A stretch of 64,000 nucleotides of DNA, from NCBI GenBank assembly GCA_004143945.1, contig SEHB01000002.1, positions 496,001 through 560,000 of the forward strand, given 5' to 3'. Origin of the DNA: Lysobacteraceae bacterium (GTDB lineage Bacteria > Pseudomonadota > Gammaproteobacteria > Xanthomonadales > Rhodanobacteraceae). The notes below the pieces were generated by a model, which was not told the DNA's origin, ran no database searches, and saw only the letters and a list, made by a program, of their open reading frames with translations. Below, piece by piece: positions 25,306 through 33,381 of the stretch (positions are counted from its first letter, which is position 1; each line of letters starts with the position of its first letter). Both the position numbers and the translations under genes were made by a program.

Positions 25306-25978
25306 GAGGTTCGCGTGCGATTTTGGATTCGCGTCGGTGGGGCTCGCTGCTGCGCGGCTGCGACCCACCCTACGGCTGCGGGGAACTGGGTGCTCGCGAT
25401 GCGTAGGGTGGAACGCAGCGCCAAAGGCGCGAGTTCCACCGTCGCAATGCAGGGTTCTCGTGCGGTTGCGGATTCGCGCCGGTCGGGCTCGCCGCTGCGC
25501 GGCTGCGACCCACCCTACGGCTGCGCGGAACCGGGTGCTCGGGATGCGTAGGGTGGAACGCAGCGCCAAAGGCGCGAGTTCCACCGCCGTGATGAGAGGT
25601 TCGCGCGTGATCGTGGACTCGCGCCGGTGGGGCTCGCCGCTGCGCGGCTGCGACCCACCCTACGGCTGCGCGGAACCGGGTGCTCGGGATGCGTAGGGTG
25701 GAACGCAGCGCCAAAGGCGCGAGTTCCACCGGCGCGATGAGCGGTGCGCGCGCGATCGTGGATTCGCGTCGGTGGGGCTCGCCGCTGCGCGGCTGCGACC
25801 CACCCTACGGCTGCGGGGAACCGGGTGCTCGGGATGCGTAGGGTGGAACGCAGCGCCAAAGGCGCGAGTTCCACCGGCGTGATGAGAGGTTCGCGCGTGA
25901 TCGTGGAATCTCGTCGGTGGGGCTCGATGCTCCGCGGCTGCGACCCACCCTACGCACTGCGAGCCACCCTACGCAGGT
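25305..25978. repeat. 145-bp tandem repeat array, about 4.6 copies, with internal palindromes
   Basis: GGCTGCGACCCACCCTACG recurs at 25356, 25501, 25646, 25791 and 25936, each exactly 145 bp apart. Each unit contains GACCCACCCTACGG and, about 50 bp on, GCGTAGGGTGGAACGCAGCG, plus the dyad CGCAGCGCCAAAGGCGCGAG, so the transcript or single strand can fold strongly. The copies differ at a few per cent of positions. The array abuts the stop of the SnoaL gene on the left and the 3' end of the MmcQ-family gene on the right. The open frames running through it repeat with the same 145-bp period and are not genes. Confidence 0.9.
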
Positions 25979-26319
25979 GCGGGGCGATCGCGGTCGAATG
26001 CGGCCGCAAGCCGTTTCGGCGCGCGGTACCGCCACGCGGTTTCGACGAGGCGCATCACCTCCGCAGGATCCGCGCGGTGCAGGTCGATCCGGATGCCGAG
26101 GATCTGCTTGCCCCAATGCAGCGCTTCCATGCCGCGCGGTTCGGTCGCGAGCGTGAGCAGGCGCTGCTGTTCGTCGAGCATCACGTGGATATGCTGCCGG
26201 TCGGGCGGCACCGTGAGGAAGATCTTGCCCTTGACCCGGAACGAGCCATGGTCGAAGTGAGGCTCCTCGGTCACCTCGGGAAAGGCGAGCGCGATCGCCC
26301 TGACCGCTTCGATGTCCAT
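25969..26319 (-). CDS. MmcQ/YjbR-family DNA-binding-like protein
   Basis: 116 residues of the YjbR/MmcQ fold (double-wing): MDIEAVRAIALAFPEVTEEP, HFDHGSFRVKGKIFLTVPP, HIHVMLDEQQRL, then ALHWGKQILGIRIDLHRADP and a C-terminal helix EVMRLVETAWRYRAPKRLAA. The fold resembles the MotA C-terminal DNA-binding domain, but cellular roles of these proteins are not established. The last residues (RDRPAPA) run into the end of the 145-bp repeat array. Confidence 0.82.
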   Translation of the reverse strand: MDIEAVRAIALAFPEVTEEPHFDHGSFRVKGKIFLTVPPDRQHIHVMLDEQQRLLTLATEPRGMEALHWGKQILGIRIDLHRADPAEVMRLVETAWRYRAPKRLAAAFDRDRPAPA

Positions 26320-26509
26320 CGCGCCTCCGAGTCTGCGTGCAGCACGAGTCTATCGGGCCTGCAAGCGTGCCGTCGTGGAAGGGGCTTCAGTCCCGCACAT
26401 TCCGCATCATCGATCGGGATTGCATGCCTCCCGCGCCCATCCGAACGCTTCCCCTGCACGGCCCAGCCGGGAGGCGCCGCCGCGCCGGCCTCGATCGGCT
26501 TCGCACGCG

Positions 26510-27253
26510 CTACAACCCTCCGGCGACCCGCATGATCGTGCCCGTCGCGTAGGACGCCCTGTCCGACAGCAGCCAGGCCACGGCTTCCGCGATTTCCCCG
26601 GCCTCGGCCGCGCGCCCGAGCGGGATGCGCGCTGCAAGCCGCTGCGCGCGCTGCGGGTCGCCGCCTGCGGCATGGATGTCCGTGCGCGTGACGCCGGGCG
26701 AGACTGCGTTCACGCGGATGCCCTCGCCCGCGAGTTCGCGCGCGAGCCCGATCGTGAAGGTGTCGACCGCGGCCTTCGAGGCCGCGTAATGCACGTACTC
26801 GTGCGGCGAGCCCGTGGCCGCGGCGATGGACGACACGTTGACGATGCGGCCCTTCGTCCCTGCGCGTGTCCAGCGCCGGACCAGGTGTTGGCTGCAGAGA
26901 ATCGTCGCGACGAGATTGAGCTCGAGGACGTCGCGCAGGACCTGCTCGCGCAGGTCGACGAAGCGTCCGAGCCCGCCCGTGATGCCCGCGTTGTTGACGA
27001 GTGCGAGCGGCACGCCCAAGTCGCGCTCGATCGCATCGAACAGTGCGGGGATCGCGGCCGCGTCGCGGAGGTCCGCCTGGAATGCGTGCGCTTCGCCGCC
27101 GTCGCGCCGGATATCGGCGACGACCGCGTCCGCCGCCTGCACATCGGAGCGGTAGTTCACCGCGACGCGCCAGCCGTCGCGCGCGCAGAGCCGCGCGATC
27201 GCCGCGCCGATGCCGCGCGAACCGCCCGTGACGAGCACGATCCGCTCGCTCAT
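26510..27253 (-). CDS. Short-chain dehydrogenase/reductase (SDR), glucose/3-oxoacyl reductase-like
   Basis: 247 residues with all classical SDR marks: cofactor motif TGGSRGIG (residues 9-16), NNAG, the catalytic serine in VSSIAAATGS, the YAASK tyrosine/lysine pair, and the C-terminal SPGVTRTDIH and GTIMRVAGG blocks. An arginine after the glycine motif and SD later favour NADP(H). The substrate cannot be told. It overlaps the GlxA-type regulator gene upstream by ATGA (27250-27253), so it is probably co-transcribed with its regulator. Confidence 0.88.
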   Translation of the reverse strand: MSERIVLVTGGSRGIGAAIARLCARDGWRVAVNYRSDVQAADAVVADIRRDGGEAHAFQADLRDAAAIPALFDAIERDLGVPLALVNNAGITGGLGRFVDLREQVLRDVLELNLVATILCSQHLVRRWTRAGTKGRIVNVSSIAAATGSPHEYVHYAASKAAVDTFTIGLARELAGEGIRVNAVSPGVTRTDIHAAGGDPQRAQRLAARIPLGRAAEAGEIAEAVAWLLSDRASYATGTIMRVAGGL

Positions 27254-28269
27254 CGCCGCGCCTGCGGGCGACGGACCGGGGGCCGCCGCGGCGGTGCGAT
27301 CGCCTTCGCGGCACGCACGCGACCCGGCGTGGTGCCGACGAGCTTGCGCATCAGGCGACGCAGCGCGGTGGTATCGCCGTAGCCGACCGCGGAAGCGACC
27401 TCGTCGACGCTGAGCCGGCTGTTCTGCAGCAGCGCGCGCGCCCGATGCAGCCGGATGCTCTGGATCATCGTGCGCGTGGCCATGCCGGTTGCCTGGCGCA
27501 CGTGGCGGCCGAGCGTGCGCTCGGACACGCATAACTCGCGCGCGAGCAACGCAACGCTCGGCACCTCGGGCAACGCGCGCTCGACGCGATCGGTGAGCCG
27601 CGTCACGAGCGGGTCGCTGCTCGCGAGCATCGACGGAAGCACATACTGCGCGGATTCGCTGCGCTCGTGCAGGAGCAGCACGCGGCTCACGCCGTCTGCG
27701 ATCGCGCCGCCGAACCGCTGGCGCAGCAGGTGCAGCAGGATGTCGGCCTGCGCGAACGCGGCGCCCGCGGTGATCACGGGTCCGTCGACGCAGAGGATGC
27801 GGTTGCCTTCGACCTGCGCGGCGGGCTCGAGCCGCGCGAGCTCGGGCGCGAGCCACCAGGTCGTCGTCGCGTGGCGACCGCGCAGCACGCCGGCCGCCTG
27901 CAACAGGAACACGGCCGAGCACGACGCGGCGACCGTCGCGCCCGCCGCCGCGCGACGCGCGATGTAGCGGATCGCCGCGCGCGCATCCTCGCGCGCGAGG
28001 CGTGCGCGCAGTTCGCGCGGGTGCTCGATCCAGAGGCCGGGCACGAGCAGCACCGGTGCACGTTCGGCGACGCGCGGCAATGCACGCGTCGCGATCGAGA
28101 GTCCGCCTTGCAGATGGACGAGGCCGCCGGTCGGCGAATGGAACGCCACGGTCGGTGCCGCGCCTCCCGTCCGCTGTGCGAGCAACCGCGCGGCGTCGAG
28201 GATGTCGCGCGTCATCGATACGCCGGTTGGATTGGTGCCGTCGAGCACCAGCACGTCGAAGTCCGTCAT
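27250..28269 (-). CDS. GlxA-type AraC-family regulator (DJ-1/PfpI sensor domain)
   Basis: 339 residues: an N-terminal DJ-1/GATase1-like domain (FDVLVLDGTNPTGVSMTRDI; a nucleophile-elbow-like ASCSAVFLLQAAGVL near residue 115) and a C-terminal AraC helix-turn-helix pair (LARELCVSERTLGRHVRQAT, VDEVASAVGYGDTTALRRLM). It ends in an arginine/proline-rich tail. It probably controls the coupled SDR gene and/or the divergent dehydrogenase-cupin pair starting at 28461. The start MTDFDVLVLDG at 28269 begins the sensor domain exactly. Confidence 0.88.
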   Translation of the reverse strand: MTDFDVLVLDGTNPTGVSMTRDILDAARLLAQRTGGAAPTVAFHSPTGGLVHLQGGLSIATRALPRVAERAPVLLVPGLWIEHPRELRARLAREDARAAIRYIARRAAAGATVAASCSAVFLLQAAGVLRGRHATTTWWLAPELARLEPAAQVEGNRILCVDGPVITAGAAFAQADILLHLLRQRFGGAIADGVSRVLLLHERSESAQYVLPSMLASSDPLVTRLTDRVERALPEVPSVALLARELCVSERTLGRHVRQATGMATRTMIQSIRLHRARALLQNSRLSVDEVASAVGYGDTTALRRLMRKLVGTTPGRVRAAKAIAPPRRPPVRRPQARR

Positions 28270-28460
28270 CGTCGAGCGACCTGCATGGGACAGCCGTCGC
28301 CGTGAAGATAGCCGAACGCGGCCGCGGACGCCGCTGTCCGATCGGGCATGCAACACGTCGGAGCGGACACTCGCGAGCGCGGCCGTACGCATGCACAGTG
28401 AGCATCCGCACGGCGCCGCGTCGTGTGCCGCGTGAACCGTCCGTCGAGGAGGCAGGCACC

Positions 28461-29369
28461 GTGGTCGAGCATGCGCGAGCGACGCGTGCCGAAGGCCGTC
28501 GCACCGGATTCGTCGGCCTCGGCACGATGGGCGCGCCGCTTGCCGCGCGCCTGCTCGATGCGGGCGTCGCGCTGACCGTCTGGAACCGCACGCCCGAGCG
28601 CTGCGCGCCGCTCGTCGCGCGCGGCGCGTTGCGCGCGATCGATGTCGCCGAGGTGTTCGCGACGTGCGCGACGGTGATGCTGATGCTGCTCGACGAAGCC
28701 GCGGTCGACGCGGTGCTCGCGCGCGGGACGCCCGCGTTCGGCGAGCGCATGCGCGGCGTCACGCTCGTGATGCTCGGCACGACCTCGGCCGGCTACTCCG
28801 CCGGGCTCGCCCGCGAGGTGCGGCGCGAAGGCGGCGCATACGTCGAGGCGCCGGTATCGGGCTCGCGCGTGCAGGCCGAAGACGGCACGCTCGTCGGCCT
28901 GCTCGCGGGCGATGCCGCGAGCCTCGACCGCATCGCGCCGCTGCTCGCGCCGCTCTTCCGCACGCGGGTCCGTTGCGGCGAGGTGCCCGCCGCGCTCCGG
29001 ACCAAGCTCGCGGTGAACCACTACCTCATCGTGCTCGTGACTGCGCTCGCCGAAGCCTTCGCGGCCGCGCATGCGGCCGGCGTCGATCCGCACCTGCTCC
29101 GGTCCGTTCTCGACGCGGGGCCGATGGCGAGCGCGGTGTCGCGCATCAAGCTCGACAAGCTCGTCAGCGGCGACTTCACCGCGCAGGCCGCGATCCGCGA
29201 CGTCGCGACGATCGCCGACCTCGCGGCCGCGCAGGCGCATGGCGCCGGCGTCGAGGCGCCGCTGATCGAACTCGCGGCTCGCCTGTTCCGCCGCGCGCAC
29301 GCGGGCGGGCTCGGTGCGCTCGACATGGCTGCTGTCCTGCAACCTCCCGAGACGAACGCATGCCCATGA
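28461..29369 (+). CDS. NAD(P)-dependent beta-hydroxyacid dehydrogenase (3-hydroxyisobutyrate dehydrogenase family)
   Basis: 302 residues. N-terminal Rossmann motif GFVGLGTMGAPLAARLLDAG; substrate-binding EAPVSGSRVQAEDGTLVGLL; catalytic lysine in RTKLAVNHYL; C-terminal all-helical domain, all as in GarR/MmsB-like enzymes. The substrate class (short beta-hydroxyacids or imines) cannot be narrowed. GTG 28461 is used as start because GGAGG stands at good distance and no ATG precedes the Rossmann motif. It overlaps the cupin gene by ten bases and is divergent from the GlxA-type regulator, suggesting common control. Confidence 0.86.
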   Translation: MVEHARATRAEGRRTGFVGLGTMGAPLAARLLDAGVALTVWNRTPERCAPLVARGALRAIDVAEVFATCATVMLMLLDEAAVDAVLARGTPAFGERMRGVTLVMLGTTSAGYSAGLAREVRREGGAYVEAPVSGSRVQAEDGTLVGLLAGDAASLDRIAPLLAPLFRTRVRCGEVPAALRTKLAVNHYLIVLVTALAEAFAAAHAAGVDPHLLRSVLDAGPMASAVSRIKLDKLVSGDFTAQAAIRDVATIADLAAAQAHGAGVEAPLIELAARLFRRAHAGGLGALDMAAVLQPPETNACP

Positions 29370-29842
29370 ACGAAGTCCGCCCACCCGCCGCCGTCCTCGC
29401 GATGGAGGTCGCGGCGCGCACGCGCACGAGCTATCCGGAACAGTTTGCGGCCTTGCTCGAGGGCCGCGTGAAGCGTGCGCTCGGCGACCGCTTCGGCCTG
29501 ACGCGCTTCGGCGTGAACCTCACCACGCTCGCGCCTGGCGCGCGATCGGCGCTGCGCCACGCGCATGCGCTGCAGGACGAGTTCGTCTACGTGCTCGAGG
29601 GCCGGCCGACCCTGGTCACGGACGCCGGCAGCGAGGTGCTCGAACCCGGCATGTGCGCGGGCTTCAAGGCCGGAAGCGGCGATGCGCACCATCTCGTCAA
29701 TGCGACCGACGACACCGTGGTCTACCTCGAAGTCGGCGATCGCACGCCCGAAGATGTCGTGGACTATCCCGATGACGACCTCGTCGCCGTCTACGGTGCC
29801 GCGGGCTGGCGTTTCACGCGCAAGGACGGCACGCCCTGCTGA
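29360..29842 (+). CDS. Cupin-domain protein
   Basis: 160 residues with one cupin barrel. Motif 1 appears as LRHAHALQDEFVYVLEGRP (two histidines, glutamate) and motif 2 as GDAHHLVNATDD, so a metal site is likely. Start at ATG 29360 (or 29366), overlapping the dehydrogenase gene; the pair is translationally coupled. Small cupins next to dehydrogenases may be isomerases or dioxygenases, but no function can be fixed here. Confidence 0.82.
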   Translation: MPMNEVRPPAAVLAMEVAARTRTSYPEQFAALLEGRVKRALGDRFGLTRFGVNLTTLAPGARSALRHAHALQDEFVYVLEGRPTLVTDAGSEVLEPGMCAGFKAGSGDAHHLVNATDDTVVYLEVGDRTPEDVVDYPDDDLVAVYGAAGWRFTRKDGTPC

Positions 29843-29932
29843 AGCGCCGGCTGCGGTTCGACGCCGCAGTCGACGCGGGCAGTGCGAGGCGGGACAATCC
29901 CTCTCCCCCGAACGACCCGAGCCGACAGCGTC

Positions 29933-30391
29933 GTGACCGACCACAGCGTGCCGCCGCGATCCGATTGGTCCATGCTGATCCCGCACCAGGGCGCGATGTG
30001 CCTGCTCGACGAGGTCGTCGCGTGGAACGACGGCACGATCCATGCGCGCAGCGACTCGCACCGTGATCCGGCGAATCCGCTGCGCAGCGACGGGCGCCTG
30101 CGCGCGGTACACCTGTGCGAATACGGCGCGCAGGCGATGGCGGTGCACGGCGGCCTCGTCGCGCGCGAGGCCGGCGGCAGGGCCGAGCCGGGCTTCCTCG
30201 TCTCGCTGCGCGCGGTCGATCTCGCGGTCGAGCGCGTCGACGACCTGCCCGGCGCGCTCGACGTGCACGCGGAGCGCCTGCTCGGCGGCGAGGGCAGCTG
30301 GCAGTACGCGTTCCGCATCGAGCACGCGGGCGTGCCGATCGCGAGCGGGCGCGCGGCGGTGATCGCCGCGCAGGCGCCCGTGGCAGGTTGA
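29933..30391 (+). CDS. ApeP-like 3-hydroxyacyl-ACP dehydratase
   Basis: 152 residues of hotdog fold with the block MLIPHQGAMCLLDEVV (His18) and HLCEYGAQAMAVHGGLVARE, as in the FabZ-like dehydratases of aryl polyene systems (ApeP type), which pair with a short ApeI-type subunit. The short partner is at 7505, 22 kb away. The start is GTG 29933; the earlier in-frame ATG belongs to intergenic sequence. It is followed after 10 bp by the pyrimidine-dimer glycosylase gene. Assignment to the pigment pathway is inference from family and from the incomplete pigment cluster. Confidence 0.78.
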   Translation: MTDHSVPPRSDWSMLIPHQGAMCLLDEVVAWNDGTIHARSDSHRDPANPLRSDGRLRAVHLCEYGAQAMAVHGGLVAREAGGRAEPGFLVSLRAVDLAVERVDDLPGALDVHAERLLGGEGSWQYAFRIEHAGVPIASGRAAVIAAQAPVAG

Positions 30392-30400
30392 GGAGCGACG

Positions 30401-30850
30401 ATGCGCCTGTGGTCGGTCCATCCGTGCTGGCTCGATGCGAAGGGCCTCGTCGCCGGCTGGCGCGAAGGGCTGCTCGCGCGTGCGGTGCTCGCGGGTCGCA
30501 CGCGCGGCTACCAGCACCATCCGCAGCTCGAACGTTTCCGCGCGCATGCGATGCCGCGCCTCGCGATCAATGCCTGGCTCGACGGCGTGTACCGCGAGGC
30601 GCTCGCGCGCGGCTACGCGTTCGATCGCAGCCGCTATGGCACGGTGCGCGAGGTCGAGCCGATCGCGCTGACGCGCGGCCAGCTCGCGCACGAGTGGGCC
30701 CACCTCGGCGCCAAGCTGCGCGAGCGCAGCCCCGAGTGTTTCGCGCGCTGGCAGGCGGCGCGCGCTCCGACCGCCCACTCGTTGTTCGTGCTGGCGCCGG
30801 GACCCGTCGCGTCCTGGGAACGCGCACCGCCCGCAGGTCCTCGCGGCTAG
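30401..30850 (+). CDS. Pyrimidine-dimer DNA glycosylase (T4 endonuclease V family)
   Basis: 149 residues beginning MRLWSVHPCWLDAKGLVAGW followed by REGLLARAVLAGRTRGYQHH, the signature of the Pyr_excise family: the N-terminal amine region, R and GYQHHPQL segments match T4 endonuclease V and its bacterial relatives, which cut the glycosyl bond at UV-induced thymine dimers. The typical bacterial protein is of similar length. Note a Trp/His-rich N-terminus intact, and the C-terminal LFVLAPGPVASWER. It is close behind the dehydratase gene and may share its transcript. Confidence 0.85.
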   Translation: MRLWSVHPCWLDAKGLVAGWREGLLARAVLAGRTRGYQHHPQLERFRAHAMPRLAINAWLDGVYREALARGYAFDRSRYGTVREVEPIALTRGQLAHEWAHLGAKLRERSPECFARWQAARAPTAHSLFVLAPGPVASWERAPPAGPRG

Positions 30851-30980
30851 GCAGTACCGGTCGGCGTGATTGCGCCCGATGGACCGCGCGGAACCGGGAC
30901 GCGCGTTCGCTTTCCCGCGCCCCGGGGTTCGGATTGTCCGGCCCACGTGCCGACTTCCCCCCATTTTCCGGAGATGACCG

Positions 30981-31346
30981 ATGCGCCCGATCCTTGCGAT
31001 GACCGTGCTGTTCGCCGCGTTCGCGCTGACCGCCTGCGACCGCACCGAAACCCCCGCCTCGCGGCGCGTCGCGTCGACGCCGACGCCTGCCGCCGGCGCA
31101 GCCATCGCGAGCGCATCGACCGGCGTCGCCGAGTGCGACGACTATCTCGCGAAATACGAGGCCTGCCTCGCGGCGAAGGTGCCGGCCGAAGCCCAGGCGA
31201 TGCTCAAGCAGTCGCTCGCGAGCACGCGCGATGCGTGGGCGCAGACGCTCGCGGCGGGCGGCAAGGATGCGCTGAAGTCGTCCTGCGAAATGGCGCGCAA
31301 TGCCTCGCGCGCGAGCATGCAGGCCTACGGCTGCAGCGATTTCTGA
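30981..31346 (+). CDS. Small lipoprotein with four cysteines after the lipobox
   Basis: 121 residues. Signal peptide with lipobox LTAC (Cys19 lipid-modified), a 30-residue Ala/Thr/Pro linker, then a helical domain containing ECDDYLAKYEACLAAKVP and SSCEMARNASRASMQAYGCS. The four cysteines spaced C-x8-C ... C-x14-C suggest a disulfide-linked helical hairpin in the periplasm. Family not recognised; similar small lipoproteins are common in proteobacteria. Transcribed separately from its neighbours. Confidence 0.75.
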   Translation: MRPILAMTVLFAAFALTACDRTETPASRRVASTPTPAAGAAIASASTGVAECDDYLAKYEACLAAKVPAEAQAMLKQSLASTRDAWAQTLAAGGKDALKSSCEMARNASRASMQAYGCSDF

Positions 31347-31482
31347 TCCGCAACTCGACGGCGACGCACGCCGCAGGAAGGGACGCGGTCGCGCAGCGGC
31401 GAACCTCGCCGCGGCGCGTCCGTGAAGGCGCGCATTGGGCGCCATGCGGGTGGAACGCGTGCATTCCGCGCCGCGCGAGGCC

Positions 31483-32475
31483 CTACGCGTTGCGCGCTTC
31501 GCTCGGCGCACCCGCGTGCGAGCGCCGCCATGCGCGGCGCAGCTGGCGCGAGGACGCGAAGCCGCTGCGTTCGGCCACGCGTTCCATGTCGAGCCGCGTG
31601 TGCGCGAGCAGTTCGTGCGCGAGCGCGACGCGCAAGCGGTTGATGTAGTCGGTGAGGCTCATGCGCGCATGTTCGTTGAACAGGCGCGAGAGATGGCGCG
31701 GGCTCGATCCCGCGGCGCTGGCCACATCGGCGAGCGTCCACGCCTGGGCCGGTTTCGCGGCGATCGCGTCCTGTGCGCGATGCACGACCGGATGCAGGTG
31801 GTTGCGTCCTTCGAGCCACGGCGACAGCTGCGGGTCGGCGCCGCTGCGGCGAAGGTACACGACGAGATGGCGCGCGATCGCGAGCGCGACCGCCGCGCCG
31901 CAGCGCTCGGCGACGAGGTGCAGCGTGAGGTCGATGCCCGCGGTGACGCCCGCGCTGCTCCAGCGCAGGCCATCCTCGACGTAGAGCCGGTTGTCGAGCA
32001 CGTTCGCCTGCGGTGCGACGGCGGCGAGTTCGGCGCAGCACGCGTGGTGCGTGGTGCAGTCGTGGCCGTCGAACAGGCCCGCGCGCGCGGCCGGCAGCGC
32101 GCCCGAGCAGATCGTCACAAGCAGGTGGCGCGGGCCGATGCACGTGCGCAGCCAGTCGACGATCGCGGCCTCGTCGCGTGCGTCCTGCGCGCTCTCCGGG
32201 TCCGCGCCGAAATCGACCGGATCGACGTCGCCGGTCAGCATCACGATCGCGTCGTCCTCGATCGTCGCGGGCAATGCGGCGAGGTCGGTGACCGCGAGGC
32301 CGATCGAACTCGTTATGCGCCGCCGCGGCGCCGCGTAGCGCACCTCGAAGCGCAGCGCCTGCTGCTCGATGTTCGCGCGACGCAGCACCTCGATCGGCCC
32401 AGCGATGTCGAGCAGCAGTGCGCGCGGCGGCAGCACCACCCAGACCGGAACCCGGATGGTTGCCGCGATCGTCAT
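31483..32475 (-). CDS. GlxA-type AraC-family regulator (second copy)
   Basis: 330 residues with the DJ-1/PfpI-like N-terminal domain (VWVVLPPRALLLDIAGPIEV; nucleophile region ICSGALPAARAGLFDGHDCT; HHACCAEL) and a C-terminal AraC domain (LADVASAAGSSPRHLSRLFN, VAERSGFASSRQLRRAWRRS). It overlaps the isochorismatase-like gene by ATGA (32472-32475), so hydrolase and regulator are one transcript, a frequent genomic pairing. It is a different protein from the GlxA-like regulator at 27250, not a duplicate. Confidence 0.9.
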   Translation of the reverse strand: MTIAATIRVPVWVVLPPRALLLDIAGPIEVLRRANIEQQALRFEVRYAAPRRRITSSIGLAVTDLAALPATIEDDAIVMLTGDVDPVDFGADPESAQDARDEAAIVDWLRTCIGPRHLLVTICSGALPAARAGLFDGHDCTTHHACCAELAAVAPQANVLDNRLYVEDGLRWSSAGVTAGIDLTLHLVAERCGAAVALAIARHLVVYLRRSGADPQLSPWLEGRNHLHPVVHRAQDAIAAKPAQAWTLADVASAAGSSPRHLSRLFNEHARMSLTDYINRLRVALAHELLAHTRLDMERVAERSGFASSRQLRRAWRRSHAGAPSEARNA

Positions 32476-33038
32476 GCCGCGCGCGCGAGGGTTGCCGCGG
32501 CCAGCGCCTGCTCGACCGTCGCGATGCGCGCGAAGCGCCCGGCGAGCACGAGTTCGGTGCGTGCCTTGATCTCGCGGGCGTCCCAACGGCGACCGTTGGC
32601 ATCGGTCATCGCGAAGGTCAACGTGGCCTCGGACACGTAGTCGACCTCGAAGCCGCTATCGGAGGCATGCCGCGTGGTGGTCTCGCAGCACTGCTCGGTG
32701 CGGATGCCGGAGACGATCACGCGCCGGATGCCGCGCTCCGCGAGCCAGACGGGCAATGTCGAGCCGACCAGCGCGCTGTGGCGCTGCTTGTGGATCACGA
32801 CATCGGGCTCGATCCGGAGCGGCTCCAGCGTGCGCACGTGCCCGCTCGCGAGCGAAAACGCGCCTTCGTCCTCCACGTGCAGCACCTGCACGACCGGGAT
32901 GCCCGATGCGCGCGCACCGTCGATGAGCGCCTGCAGGCGGTCAATGAACGCCGGGACATCGTGGGGCGACCAGTAGTCGCGGTGGCGGAACGATTCCTGC
33001 GCGTCGATCACGAGCAGGGCAGTATCGGGTACGGACAT
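32472..33038 (-). CDS. Isochorismatase-like cysteine hydrolase
   Basis: 188 residues of the cysteine-hydrolase/nicotinamidase superfamily: DTALLVIDAQESFRHRDYW (catalytic Asp), the lysine in DVVIHKQRHSALVG, and the nucleophile in GIRTEQCCETTTRHASDSGF. These enzymes hydrolyse amides or enol ethers; the substrate here is unknown. Start 33038 is preceded by GAGGAA at suitable spacing; about 100 upstream codons in frame belong to the REP-containing gap. It is first in a two-gene operon with the GlxA-like regulator. Confidence 0.88.
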   Translation of the reverse strand: MSVPDTALLVIDAQESFRHRDYWSPHDVPAFIDRLQALIDGARASGIPVVQVLHVEDEGAFSLASGHVRTLEPLRIEPDVVIHKQRHSALVGSTLPVWLAERGIRRVIVSGIRTEQCCETTTRHASDSGFEVDYVSEATLTFAMTDANGRRWDAREIKARTELVLAGRFARIATVEQALAAATLARAA

Positions 33039-33177
33039 GGCGGGTTCCTCGGCTGGATGGTAGCGCCATGTTCCGCTGCTCGCGCGGGCCGGGAAAGGTC
33101 GGCGCAGGACCGGGAGCGGACATTCGACGCCATTCGGTCCAGGCGTGGGGAAGGCGTCCGCTGGCCGCGGTGTAAAG

Positions 33178-33248
33178 CTCGGGGCTGAAGCCCCTCCCAC
33201 AAGAAGCCGAGTGGCGGCCTGTCTTGTGGGAGCGGCTTCAGCCCCGAG
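33178..33248. repeat. 26-bp inverted repeat (CTCGGGGCTGAAG ... family)
   Basis: Arms 33178-33203 and 33223-33248 match at 25 of 26 positions with a 19-bp loop, each arm reading CTCGGGGCTGAAGCC and then CTCCCACAAG outward. Half-sites of the same family occur at 41535, 41571 and 41611. It lies in the 343-bp gap between the hydrolase and the M13 peptidase genes; without a T-run it is more likely a REP than a terminator. Nothing else is seen in the gap. Confidence 0.8.
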
Positions 33249-33381
33249 CGCTTCGCGCGAATGCCCGCAATCTGCGTCGAAGCCCTGACGCGCGGGCCCG
33301 TGGCGCCCGTGACTTCCGTACTTTGCGCCCGCCACCCGATTTGCCTAGGCTCGACGCTTTCCCTCCCACCCGAGGCGCGCC

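Noticed and set aside
25305-25978. CRISPR array or repeated small proteins in the 145-bp array
   Set aside because: The whole 145-bp unit is repeated with no unique spacers, no cas genes are near, and the repeated 119-codon frames only follow the repeat period.
33178-33248. Terminator for the hydrolase or upstream of the M13 peptidase
   Set aside because: The hairpin lacks a U-run on either strand and belongs to a repeat family also found near 41.5 kb; it lies upstream of both divergent genes.
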